Under the pieces are notes generated by a model. The model was given only the letters and a program-made list of their open reading frames with translations. It searched no databases and had not been told where the DNA came from. A DNA stretch of 64,000 nucleotides from Anaerosporomusa subterranea (GTDB lineage Bacteria; Bacillota; Negativicutes; Sporomusales; Acetonemataceae): assembly GCF_001611555.1 (NCBI RefSeq), contig NZ_LSGP01000013.1:558001-622000 (forward strand), read 5' to 3'. Each line of letters starts with the position of its first letter. The stretch's first letter is position 1. The translations under genes were made by a program, and so were the position numbers. Below are positions 18,911-27,311 of the stretch, piece by piece.

Positions 18911-20180
18911 ACTGCAACAACCCCGCAATTTTTTTTACTCGAATCAACGTCCAACGCAGGATCTGATCCGCTCCAAACGCTGCGGCAATCGCAATAAACG
19001 GAACCGCAGGATACCGGTAGCGGTACATCCAATCGATGAACAGGACCAGACAAAAAGCGAAAACCGCGAGAATCAGCAGCCAGACGATTGACGCTTTACG
19101 GAATTTTTCATCCCGGACAGCGGCGATGCTACCAACGGTAAATAGCGCCGTCGGCGTCACATTATACAGAAACTGGCCAATGCCTGTCAGACTGCTCAAA
19201 TCAATTTGCCAAACCCATTTGCCCAAAAAGCCAATCGCCCGTTTGACGTATAAAATGGACACATGGTCCCAATTGTTGACGATAAAGCTAATAAACAAAC
19301 TGCCATACCAATTAACCCGATAATCCGGCCGAAAAAAATGATCATACGGTGTGGCCAGGTCATACAGCCAGCCTTTGGCATAAACATTGTATAAGACCAT
19401 TTTGACATTGACCTGCAGGGATTGAAGCAGCGGATCAAACTTGTGACTGCTATACAGATAAATACCGATAGCGAAAATTGATAACAGCGCGCCGGCAATG
19501 GGTCTCCGATATTGGTTCAGACCAACCGCTATCCGTTTCTTACCCAGCCGAATCGCGATATACGCCAGAATAACGGCCATGGTCATGATGCCGGTCGGGC
19601 GAAAAACCATCATATAAATTGCAGTCACGGCAAATAGAATTTTATAGTTCTTTTTATCTGATTCAAACGCCATCAGCAAAAAGTAGACACATAACAGCAG
19701 GACACTGATAAAAAAGCTGTCTGAGAGAATATACATTGACCATAGGGTAATCTCCCAGCGTGTCGCATAAAACAGAGCTGCCAGGATAGCCGTACTGCGA
19801 TTAAACAAAATAAGGGCGATTTTATAGACCAGGATGACACTCAGTCCGGAAATCACTGACTGGATGAACAGAACGGCGACCGGGTCTTCAAACAATGCCA
19901 ACAACAGAGTGAGTAGCATGTTATAGCCGAAATACATAATATCATTCATATGCAAACCAACGTTAAAATCTTTCAGCAGTCCGGTTGCATAATCGAGATA
20001 CCATTTGCTGTCAGCAGCTTGCGGGAATCCCCTTCCTGAGGACAATAGCCAGAAAAAATGTTCTAGGGTTCTCGTCAGCGCCAACAACATGATCGGTAGA
20101 ATAAATAACCAGTCATGATCTTTGTATTTGTGATAAAACTCGTTTAAGCGATCCTCGCTCTTTAGATAAAACTCATACAC
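18870..20180 (-). CDS. polytopic membrane glycosyltransferase (GT39/ArnT-like, GT-C fold)
   Basis: About 436 residues with ten or more membrane spans. Before the spans there is a charged N-terminus, and in the first periplasmic loop an acidic stretch (FPQAADSKWYLDYATGL) typical of GT-C enzymes that use lipid-phosphate sugars. It therefore probably moves a sugar from the carrier made by the GT2 next door to a surface acceptor outside the membrane. The GTG start at 20180 is the only early start; its ribosome binding site (GGGAG, 13 nt) is poor. It is the first gene of the operon. Family assignment is moderate; the acceptor is unknown. Confidence 0.7.
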   Translation of the reverse strand: MYEFYLKSEDRLNEFYHKYKDHDWLFILPIMLLALTRTLEHFFWLLSSGRGFPQAADSKWYLDYATGLLKDFNVGLHMNDIMYFGYNMLLTLLLALFEDPVAVLFIQSVISGLSVILVYKIALILFNRSTAILAALFYATRWEITLWSMYILSDSFFISVLLLCVYFLLMAFESDKKNYKILFAVTAIYMMVFRPTGIMTMAVILAYIAIRLGKKRIAVGLNQYRRPIAGALLSIFAIGIYLYSSHKFDPLLQSLQVNVKMVLYNVYAKGWLYDLATPYDHFFRPDYRVNWYGSLFISFIVNNWDHVSILYVKRAIGFLGKWVWQIDLSSLTGIGQFLYNVTPTALFTVGSIAAVRDEKFRKASIVWLLILAVFAFCLVLFIDWMYRYRYPAVPFIAIAAAFGADQILRWTLIRVKKIAGLLQYANRKNTGCHTGF

Positions 20181-20612
20181 GTTCTTTGCCCAGCTCCCAA
20201 ACTTCGCATAAGAATATTTGTTTTCAACATTATGATATGTTTTATGCGTAAGTAATAGTCTTTTGCATATCTTTCAGGGTTAGCCAAAGGATTCGACAAA
20301 TCCTGCTTTTTTAGGCGAGATAGATTAACTGAAAAATTTTTACCAGCCACTCTTGCATATCTACATAGAATAACCAGTTTCAGCAGCTAGTGTTCCCGTT
20401 CGAAAGCAGATGAACCATACATGAATAATAAATACATACTATATATTGTAATGCTTTCTTGCCTCTCTGACCAGCGCTTTATGAATTACTTCCGCATTAT
20501 CGCCTCAGCTAGGTAAAACCTGCCTGGTTAATACACGATAAAATTCGTGTTTAAGTACATACTACTATCTGTAAATATTGACAGGTGAGGGTGCTATGGG
20601 AGTGGAAATGGG
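20181..20612. other. intergenic region between divergent surface-glycan operon and permease
   Basis: No coding sequence is supported. It should contain promoters for both directions but no convincing -35/-10 pair was found. A short palindrome, ACACGA-N6-TCGTGT (20533-20550), lies about 60 nt before the permease start and could be an operator. Confidence 0.4.
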
Positions 20613-22133
20613 TTGAAAAATAGCGTTAATGGTCTGAACGCGCGGCAACTGGCGATGATGGCTTTGGGAACGGTTGTCGGCGGATCTTTTTTCTTAGGAT
20701 CGGCCGCCGCCATTCATGCTGCGGGGCCTTCGGTTATCGTATCTTATGTGTTAGGCGGCTCCATAGTTTTTGTCATTCTTTATGCTCTCTCTGAGCTGAC
20801 AGTCGCAGATCCGGCGCCGGGGTCATTTCGCACCTACGCAGAGCGGGAGTTTGGCCGAGGAGCAGGATTCGTCGTTGGTTGGGTCTATTGGACCGGCCTT
20901 ATTTTAGCCATGTCGAGCGAAGCAATGGCTGTTGCCATTTTTATACACCCTTGGTTTCCCGGGTTGTCACTGGGATTGATCGGCTCTGCCGTCATTATCG
21001 CAGTAACATTGCTCAATCTCTTGGGCGCTGAGCGTTTGAGCAAATTGGAGAGCGGCCTCGCGGCAGTCAAGCTGCTGGCTATCGCGGGCTTCATCGCGCT
21101 GGGACTATTCCTGATTAGCGGGCTGATAAACGCCAATCAGACCGGCGCGGGAGAACTGTTAGCTGAACCGTTTTTCCCAGGCGGTATTGGCGGAATTGCC
21201 GGCAGCATGCTGATTGTCATGTTCGCTTACGCCGGCTTTGAAACGATCGGGTTGGCGGCTTCTGAAGCGCGTGATCCGCACAAGACGATACCCCGGGCGA
21301 TCACGTATACTGTCACCAGTTTGGTCGGTCTGTATGTAATCTCGATAGGCGTTTTATTGGCTTTGATCCCTACCGCAAGCCTAACGACCGAAACAAGCCC
21401 ATTTGTCGCGGCTCTCAACCGCCAGAATCTCGCCTGGGCAGGGAATGCGATCAATATCGTGTTGGTTACGGCAATTCTCTCCACCATGCTGGCGGCCATG
21501 TTTGGATTAGGCCGAATGATTCGCTCGCTGGCAGAGGAAAATCATGCTCCGTCATGGTTAAAGGATGCCGGCGACATTCCGAAAAGAGGCATTCTCTTTT
21601 CGGGAGTCTCGATGCTGCTAGGCTTAGGATTAGGATCTCTGCTGCCGCAGCAGGTATATCTTTTTCTTGTTAGCTCTGGCGGATTCGCTTTACTGACCAC
21701 CTATGCTGTGATCGTGGCAACTCATTACCAATTTCGGAAGCGAAACGGCTGTCCCCCCAACGGCAATTGTCAACTACCCCTATACCCCTTTTCCTCCTGG
21801 TTTGGCTTGACCGGTTTACTATTCGCCTTGGCAAGCATGCCGCTTATTCCCGGTCAGGGCTCCGGTTTAGCGGCAGGCCTAGCCTTGATAGTGCTCTACT
21901 CGGCTATTTTTGTGATTAAAGAACGATTTTCCACAAAAAAGAACAGCAAGGGCACAGTCGACCAGGGGGCAGGCGGAAAGTTTCTCCGCACAAGAAGCTT
22001 AGAGCCACAGGTAGAGATCTCCGAAGAGCTAGCTAAATGCCCCGATTCTAAGAAAAAAGAAGACCACTCGTCATCAAGTGCGGGGCACCATCCACAGAGG
22101 GCACAGCGTGGTAAAGAGGACACAGAGGGCTAG
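20613..22133 (+). CDS. APC-family amino acid permease
   Basis: A twelve-span amino acid/polyamine/organocation permease (506 aa). The substrate-binding TM1 segment MMALGTVVGGSFFLGSAAAI and TM6 LIVMFAYAGFETIGLAASEARDPHKTIPRAI are typical. The TTG start is preceded by GGGAGTGG. The last membrane span ends near residue 430. The following ~75 residues are hydrophilic, and the final ~20 are encoded by a dispersed palindromic repeat (22085-22245), so the C-terminus probably grew by insertion of that repeat. The substrate is unknown. Confidence 0.88.
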   Translation: MKNSVNGLNARQLAMMALGTVVGGSFFLGSAAAIHAAGPSVIVSYVLGGSIVFVILYALSELTVADPAPGSFRTYAEREFGRGAGFVVGWVYWTGLILAMSSEAMAVAIFIHPWFPGLSLGLIGSAVIIAVTLLNLLGAERLSKLESGLAAVKLLAIAGFIALGLFLISGLINANQTGAGELLAEPFFPGGIGGIAGSMLIVMFAYAGFETIGLAASEARDPHKTIPRAITYTVTSLVGLYVISIGVLLALIPTASLTTETSPFVAALNRQNLAWAGNAINIVLVTAILSTMLAAMFGLGRMIRSLAEENHAPSWLKDAGDIPKRGILFSGVSMLLGLGLGSLLPQQVYLFLVSSGGFALLTTYAVIVATHYQFRKRNGCPPNGNCQLPLYPFSSWFGLTGLLFALASMPLIPGQGSGLAAGLALIVLYSAIFVIKERFSTKKNSKGTVDQGAGGKFLRTRSLEPQVEISEELAKCPDSKKKEDHSSSSAGHHPQRAQRGKEDTEG

Positions 22134-22245
22134 AGTTTGGAGCGCCAGCATGCTGATGCTGGCAAAATAGATACTCCACTCTGTGACCTCTGTGTACTCT
22201 CATTTCGCTCTACGGAGACGTGACCTCGTTCACTTCGCAAACCTT
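22085..22245. repeat. dispersed palindromic repeat, copy A (CACAGAGG family)
   Basis: The left half contains ACAGAGGG...AGAGGACACAGAGGG and the right half CTCTGTGACCTCTGTGTACTCT, which are imperfectly complementary around a central GCCAGCATGCTGATGCTGGC palindrome. A second copy lies at 44806-44960. It overlaps the last codons of the permease gene. Confidence 0.7.
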
Positions 22246-22335
22246 AAAATTTCATTAAATTGAACAAGTTGAGTAGAGGTCTCCTCCACTCGACTTTTTG
22301 GTGCGCTCAGGCGCTTCGGGAAACCGCAATGACCA

Positions 22336-23412
22336 TTATTTGCGAAGCCCCGTCGCCGCCAGGGACAGTAGCGCTTGTCCGACTGTTCGCAGGCCTTCGA
22401 GCTTTTGGGCGATTTCCTGGATGGCTGATGACTGCTCACGCGTGATGATTGTAGTCTGCCCAACATTTGCCGAGACGCGATTGACCGAATCACGGAATGC
22501 AGTTAACAATTGATCGATATTCCCGGCTGACCGATTGCTTTCTTCAGCCAGTTTGCGTACTTCGTTAGCGACAACCGAAAACCCCCGCCCGCTTTCTCCG
22601 GCGCGAGCAGCCTCGATGGCTGCGTTCAAGCCGAGCAGGTTGGTTTGTTGGGCGACGTGGCGGATAACCTCAAGAATCCGCGCAGTGTTATTTACGTCAT
22701 TTGACGCTGTTTTGGCGATAGCCGCTGTTTCTTGACTGGTGGCGGCTAGTTGCTGTGATCCGGCCGACACTTGCTGAACGGCGGCCACTGCCTGCTCCAG
22801 CGCGCTCTGTATATCGCGGGCGTAGGCGTTGATCTGCTCCGCCCGCTCGTGTTCCCGCTGGCGATCCGCCTCTTGTGCCTGCTGGATTTTTCCGGCTTCG
22901 ACAAGGGCCTTTTTGACAGCCGCTCTGCCGGAATCAAGAAATTCTCCCGGCAGTCCGCAGGTTTCAGCGATTTTCACGACCGCATTATCGCCGACAATTC
23001 CCTCTATTCCCTGTCCCGCTAACGTTGTGATTGCAGCCTTGACATCAGCATCAGTTGGACATGACCGCAGAAATACCTCGATCTCTGAGAGCTGGAACTC
23101 CTGGGCTAGGTCATCAAGAATATTGGTCCTAGTGACGACGCCAATCTTCTTCCAGTCTTTTGCCGCTGCTCGGTTAACAGACAACAGTACATCAGTTGGC
23201 GATGCTGTAATTTCAACCACCGTTTTCTGACCCAGTTTCTTGATAGCCTCAGCGGACGCGCCGCGACTAATAATGAGAGCAATTGCCGAATGCGCCTGCA
23301 CAATGTCGAGAGCTTGTTGGCTATTACCCACCTCGACCACAAGGTTTAAGCGGATTTCGTCATTCACCTGTCGCGCGATGTCAGCTATATGTTTTGATGG
23401 AGCTAGCAACAA
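22336..23412 (-). CDS. cytosolic methyl-accepting chemotaxis protein with PrpR-N-like sensor
   Basis: Soluble chemoreceptor without membrane spans. Residues ~1-180 resemble the PrpR-N sensory domain ([71 protein letters not shown]). The C-terminal half is a short MCP signalling hairpin with the invariant tip [41 protein letters not shown] perfect GGAGG (23433-23437) has no ATG/GTG/TTG at the right distance. The in-frame codons there are ATC-ATC (23427, 23424), and the first TTG (23412) is 20 nt away. The true N-terminus is probably four or five residues longer than given here. Confidence 0.85.
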   Translation of the reverse strand: MLLAPSKHIADIARQVNDEIRLNLVVEVGNSQQALDIVQAHSAIALIISRGASAEAIKKLGQKTVVEITASPTDVLLSVNRAAAKDWKKIGVVTRTNILDDLAQEFQLSEIEVFLRSCPTDADVKAAITTLAGQGIEGIVGDNAVVKIAETCGLPGEFLDSGRAAVKKALVEAGKIQQAQEADRQREHERAEQINAYARDIQSALEQAVAAVQQVSAGSQQLAATSQETAAIAKTASNDVNNTARILEVIRHVAQQTNLLGLNAAIEAARAGESGRGFSVVANEVRKLAEESNRSAGNIDQLLTAFRDSVNRVSANVGQTTIITREQSSAIQEIAQKLEGLRTVGQALLSLAATGLRK

Positions 23413-23502
23413 TATAGGTTCGATGATAACTACCTCCTATTGCAATAGTCTAGCGATAGTATAAGTCGAAGACGCTTGGCGCACATGGGAGCCTTACCTC
23501 TC

Positions 23503-23700
23503 TTACTCAAGCAATTCCAGCAGTTTCGGTGTGCATCTCCTCCCCTGGCACGAGCCAGAACCAGCACCAGTTGCTTGTTGCAATTTTTCCAACGTGTCCG
23601 CTCCATGTGAGATGGCTTTCTTCAGGGTAGCGCGCGATATTCCCTTGCACAAGCATACCTTGGTCAGCTTGTCCTTTAACTCGGGACTCAGATCATCCAT
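23503..23700 (-). CDS. BFD-like [2Fe-2S] protein
   Basis: A 65-residue stand-alone bacterioferritin-associated-ferredoxin-like domain. Its four cysteines are in the family pattern: VCLCKGISRATLKKAI followed by GAGSGSCQGRRC. Such modules bind a [2Fe-2S] cluster and deliver electrons to iron-storage or oxidoreductase partners. The RBS GGAGGAG is good. It lies upstream of the chemoreceptor gene in the same direction, 90 nt away, so cotranscription is possible. Confidence 0.85.
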   Translation of the reverse strand: MDDLSPELKDKLTKVCLCKGISRATLKKAISHGADTLEKLQQATGAGSGSCQGRRCTPKLLELLE

Positions 23701-23959
23701 TCTGCTTCACTCCTCCCCTAACGGCGCAAATTGACAAAATATCCAGAATTATATGCTCATCTTACCATTGCCACCAACGAGAGTAAAGAGTAGCTCACGG
23801 TAGATTATCGTTATCCCTGCCGCATTTATTCGTTGAAAGCAACTCTCAAACTAAAGGGAAAATAAGCCCTCGGCCTACGTTCTCCAGAGGGTCTATTCTC
23901 TTCACTGCTTATAATTGAGGTCTTATAGATAGATTATCTGAGTAACACCTTGGAGGCCG
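23701..23959. other. intergenic region with imperfect hairpin
   Basis: No gene supported. An imperfect hairpin (AATAAGCCCTC / GAGGGTCTATT, around 23863-23897) lies about 165 nt upstream of the BFD-like gene and on the minus strand ends in TTATTTT. It could be a leftover terminator of the decayed genes beyond it. Confidence 0.35.
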
Positions 23960-23964
23960 CGCCT

Positions 23965-24050
23965 GGATGCCATTAATGGCTACTATATTCGCCAAACATT
24001 CCTCCATACCGCTATTCTTAGGGACTGCCATTAATACCGATTACTTTCAT
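23965..24050 (-). pseudogene. N-terminal remnant of an NADPH-dependent FMN reductase / flavodoxin-fold protein
   Basis: After an intact AGGAGG and ATG at 24050 the reading is MKVIGINGSP, the classic start of flavodoxin-fold FMN reductases and iron-sulfur flavoproteins. A stop follows exactly where the family has R-K. Shifting frame continues with KNSG and EECLANIV, again as expected. The rest of the gene is missing. It is a decayed gene. Confidence 0.65.
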
Positions 24051-24062
24051 GACTATTCCTCC

Positions 24063-24230
24063 TTATATATACCCTCGCCGCATTGGCTTCTGTTTATCGC
24101 AAATTTGCACGTGTACCGGAGCGCTAGTGACATAAACAATTATGCTCGCTATGTCCTTAGGCGCCAAAGGTTTAATCCCTGCATAGACCGTGGCTGCTTT
24201 TTGCTCGTCCCCATGGAATCGAACCTTACT
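24063..24230 (-). pseudogene. C-terminal remnant of a short-chain dehydrogenase (YdfG-like SDR)
   Basis: An open frame reads SKVRFHGDEQKAATVYAG, then IKPLAPKDIASIIVYVTSAPVHVQICD. This matches the C-terminal part of NADP-dependent SDRs (…VRFKGDE.KA…Y.G..PL.PEDIA..I…S.P.HV.I.D). The catalytic YxxxK and Rossmann parts are absent, and the frame has no credible start. It lies just upstream (minus strand) of the FMN reductase remnant. Confidence 0.65.
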
Positions 24231-24558
24231 GTGCTGCCTACACTTTCTTATTCCCTGTAACCTTCCATTTACCTTCAATTAATTAAGTACATTCCATTCA
24301 ATAGCAATATTCTTGGATGTAAAATCATACCGACAGGATACGGAATACTTAGATGCTCCGAGTCGTCGGGATATGGCTAGTGGTACCTGGAGAGAAATTA
24401 TTCTATCAGGAAACGACTTTTTTTCACAATAATCATTACACAATCCACAATACAACAAAAAATATTAATAAAGTTTACATATCAGTATTTTCGAAGAGGA
24501 TTTATGGACGTTCTGACGAATTGGAATTATAAGTTAATTCCATAAGGAGGGTTACCTG
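24231..24558. other. AT-rich intergenic region before the M20 operon
   Basis: No gene is supported. It should hold the promoter of the downstream amidohydrolase operon, but I could not pick a convincing -35/-10 pair. Confidence 0.4.
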
Positions 24559-25866
24559 TTGGTAGTACAAGAAATCAAAAATCGGGTATGTCAGAGTATT
24601 GATGCACATGTGGAACAGATAGTAAACGTAGTCCGTGAAATTGAAAAGCAACCAGAGCTAGGTTACAAGGAAACAAAGACTGCCGCTGCTGTCGCTAAGT
24701 TCCTGTCAGACTTAGGCTATACCTGTCGTGAAGGGTTAGCCATTACCGGCGTAAAAACTTCGCTGAAGCCAGGCTCAGCCGGCCCCAATGTGGCGATTCT
24801 AGGTGAACTCGATGCAGTCGTCTGCCCTGACAGTCCGGCGGCTGACCCGCTGACCGGCGCGGCTCACGCCTGCGGCCATAACCTGCAGATCGGCGCGATG
24901 ATCGGCGCGGCGCTGGGACTTAAGCTAGCTGGCGTCGCCGATGAACTGGGGGGCAATGTCAGTTTTATGGCTGTGCCGGCGGAGGAGTACGTAGAGATCG
25001 CCTTCCGCCAGCAACTGCGTGAGCAAGGCAAAATTCGTTACCTTGGCGGCAAGCAGGAACTTATCTACCGTGGCGAATTTGATGACGTGGATATCGCTAT
25101 GATGGTCCACTCTGACAAAGACTTGCCCGGGCCCTCGGTAAACCTGCCTGAATCAAGCAATGGATTTGTCGGCATGACTATTCAATACCTCGGCAAAGAA
25201 GCACACGCCGCCGGCGCGCCAGATCAGGGCATCAACGCACTGAATGCAGCCATGATAGGATTAATGGGTGTACATGCATTGAGAGAAACCTTCCGGGATC
25301 AGGACATTGTGCGTGTCCATCCGATTATCACCAAGGGCGGCGACCTTGTGAACATTGTACCGGCAGATGTCCGCATGGAAACCTATGTGCGAGCCAAAAC
25401 AATGACCGCTATCGACGCCACCTACGGCAAAGTAACGCGGGCGTTAAAGGCGGGCGGCGACTCCGTGGGCGCCGAGACGTACATTAACACTATCCCGGGA
25501 TACCTTCCCCTCGCCTGCTGTCCACAGCTGAATGAACTGTTCGCCGCCAACGCAGGCCAGCTGACGCCAGACGGGCAGATTACCGTCTCCGGTCATTTTG
25601 GCGGCTCTACCGATATGGGCGACATATCTCACATTATTCCTTCGCTGCACCCCTTCACAGGTGGCATATACGGTAACCATCACACAAAAGAGTTTAAGGC
25701 GGCTGATTACATAGCGGCCTGCATCATTCCCGCCAAACTACTGGCTATGACTGTGATTGATCTTCTTGCTGAGCAGGCAGCCAAAGCCAACGAGATTAAG
25801 ACAACTCATAAGCCGTTGTTATCCAAAGCAGAGTATCTGGCCTTACTGGACAAATACTTTAGTTAA
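24559..25866 (+). CDS. M20 family amidohydrolase (AbgB / p-aminobenzoyl-glutamate hydrolase-like)
   Basis: A 435-residue di-zinc amidohydrolase. Metal and catalytic motifs are seen in order: GELDAVVCPD, HACGHN, AVPAEEYVE, then the dimerisation/lid domain (GKEAHAAGAPDQGINALNAA, PADVRMETYVR) and the C-terminal ligand segment GNHHTKEF. This layout and length match the AbgB/amidohydrolase group that cleaves N-acyl or aminobenzoyl amino acids. The TTG start lies 8 nt behind GGAGG. It is followed by two membrane-protein genes that probably import its substrate. Confidence 0.87.
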   Translation: MVVQEIKNRVCQSIDAHVEQIVNVVREIEKQPELGYKETKTAAAVAKFLSDLGYTCREGLAITGVKTSLKPGSAGPNVAILGELDAVVCPDSPAADPLTGAAHACGHNLQIGAMIGAALGLKLAGVADELGGNVSFMAVPAEEYVEIAFRQQLREQGKIRYLGGKQELIYRGEFDDVDIAMMVHSDKDLPGPSVNLPESSNGFVGMTIQYLGKEAHAAGAPDQGINALNAAMIGLMGVHALRETFRDQDIVRVHPIITKGGDLVNIVPADVRMETYVRAKTMTAIDATYGKVTRALKAGGDSVGAETYINTIPGYLPLACCPQLNELFAANAGQLTPDGQITVSGHFGGSTDMGDISHIIPSLHPFTGGIYGNHHTKEFKAADYIAACIIPAKLLAMTVIDLLAEQAAKANEIKTTHKPLLSKAEYLALLDKYFS

Positions 25867-25917
25867 GCATTCACCCCTTGAATACTACAAAAATAAACGA
25901 CAAGGAGGAAGCTATTC

Positions 25918-26736
25918 TTGGAAATTCTAAAATCATGGAAAGTCCACGCGTTTGCACTCATCATCGTTGTCATCTCAGAAATGATTGGCACCAAGAAGGT
26001 GGCGCTCGGCCCTGGCGTCTTATTGTTCCTGCCCATGCTCTATGCGATGATCATTGGCGCGGTCATCAGTCTGCCGAAACTAAAAGCGCTCAACCTCTCG
26101 GAAATGAACATCTCCGCCAAATGTCTGGGGATCGCTACCCTAATGCTGATTGCGAAGCTAGGCGTCCTAATGGGACCAAACCTGGTAAAACTGATGCAGT
26201 CTGGTTTGGCTCTTTCCTTCCAGGAAGTTGGCCATTTCTTCGGCACGATTATCTTTGGTCTGCCGGTTGCCCTAGCGCTCGGCCTGGGCCGAGAAGCCAT
26301 TGGCGCTACCTATTCCATCGACCGCGAACCCAACATTGCAATCATTGCTGAAAAATACGGGCTTGACTCACCGGAAGGCCGCGGCGTCATGGCTGTATAT
26401 ATCTGCGGCACCCTGTTTGGCGCTGTCTGGCTGGGCTTTGTCGCCGGTTTTATTGCGTCACTGAACATTCTCCATCCCTATGCCCTCGCCATGGGCGCCG
26501 GTGTCGGCTCCGGCAGCATGATGGCCGCATCCTCGGGCGCTATCGCCGCCGCTGTGCCCAGTATGGCTAAAGACATCCTTATGTACGCAGGCGCCAGCAA
26601 TCTGCTGACCTCAGTTATCGGCGTGTATTTCGCCCTGTTCGTATCACTGCCGGTTACTGTATTCCTCTATGAAAAGCTGTCTCCCATTATCGGCGTGTCC
26701 CAGCGCAGGCGCATCGAAGGAGGTAAGCAAGCATGA
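25918..26736 (+). CDS. DUF3100 membrane protein (putative transporter subunit)
   Basis: A 272-residue protein with about seven hydrophobic segments that I assign to DUF3100. It has Gly-rich breaks in membrane regions (YALAMGAGVGSGSMMAASSGAIAAAVP) of the sort seen in substrate paths of secondary transporters. Loops include LGLGREAIGATYSIDREPNIAI. The start is TTG 7 nt behind GGAGG. The stop overlaps the next gene (ATGA), so the two products probably act together. The function is not established; a role in importing the M20 enzyme's substrate is inferred from context. Confidence 0.75.
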   Translation: MEILKSWKVHAFALIIVVISEMIGTKKVALGPGVLLFLPMLYAMIIGAVISLPKLKALNLSEMNISAKCLGIATLMLIAKLGVLMGPNLVKLMQSGLALSFQEVGHFFGTIIFGLPVALALGLGREAIGATYSIDREPNIAIIAEKYGLDSPEGRGVMAVYICGTLFGAVWLGFVAGFIASLNILHPYALAMGAGVGSGSMMAASSGAIAAAVPSMAKDILMYAGASNLLTSVIGVYFALFVSLPVTVFLYEKLSPIIGVSQRRRIEGGKQA

Positions 26737-27212
26737 AATGGTCTGAAGCAATCGCCGTACTCCTCGTCATGGGTGTGATCTCTGTCATCGGAAACATGCT
26801 AGGCTATAAAGAAGCCCTTGGCAAAGACCTGACGTACGGTCAATTCATCGCTGAAGCTGCCACCGGCTATGGTATCATGTTCACAATTGCCTTACTCGGC
26901 ATTGCCTGCTCCAAGTATCTCCCCGGTAAGCTGCCGATGGTATTCTGGGTTTCCGTGCTGGCCACCCTTTCCACCGTGCCGCAGGTTTCCCCGTGGGCAA
27001 AAGAAATCGGCTATTATACAGGCAAAGTGGACTTCCTCGCTCTCGCTACGCCAATTCTTGCATTCGCCGGTCTATCCTTTGGTAAAGATATCGAAAAGTT
27101 CAAAACTATGTCGTGGCGCATTGTAGTCGTCGCGCTGACTGTTTACACAGGTACATTTATCTGCGCCGCGGTTGTCGCGCAGTTCCTACTGAAGTATGAG
27201 GGCATTATCTAA
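26733..27212 (+). CDS. small membrane protein, partner of DUF3100
   Basis: A 159-residue protein with four or five hydrophobic segments (AIAVLLVMGVISVIGNMLG, GIMFTIALLGIACS, LPMVFWVSVLATLSTVP, FLALATPILAFAGLSFG, IVVVALTVYTGTFICAAVVAQFLL). I do not recognise the family. It is translationally coupled to the DUF3100 gene by a 4-nt overlap and is followed by a terminator. The large-plus-small pairing resembles two-subunit carriers such as MadL/MadM in layout only. Confidence 0.7.
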   Translation: MKWSEAIAVLLVMGVISVIGNMLGYKEALGKDLTYGQFIAEAATGYGIMFTIALLGIACSKYLPGKLPMVFWVSVLATLSTVPQVSPWAKEIGYYTGKVDFLALATPILAFAGLSFGKDIEKFKTMSWRIVVVALTVYTGTFICAAVVAQFLLKYEGII

Positions 27213-27271
27213 CAGCGAAGGCTATTTGCCTTTAGCTCGCAGCGCTGAACCCAAGGAATTAAATGAAAATG

Positions 27272-27307
27272 AAGCAGCCGCCGCCTTTTATCAGGCAGCG
27301 GCTGCTT
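27272..27307 (+). terminator. bidirectional terminator between the M20 operon and selO
   Basis: Stem AAGCAGCCGC / GCGGCTGCTT with A- and T-rich flanks, located between two converging genes. Confidence 0.75.
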
Positions 27308-27311
27308 TATA

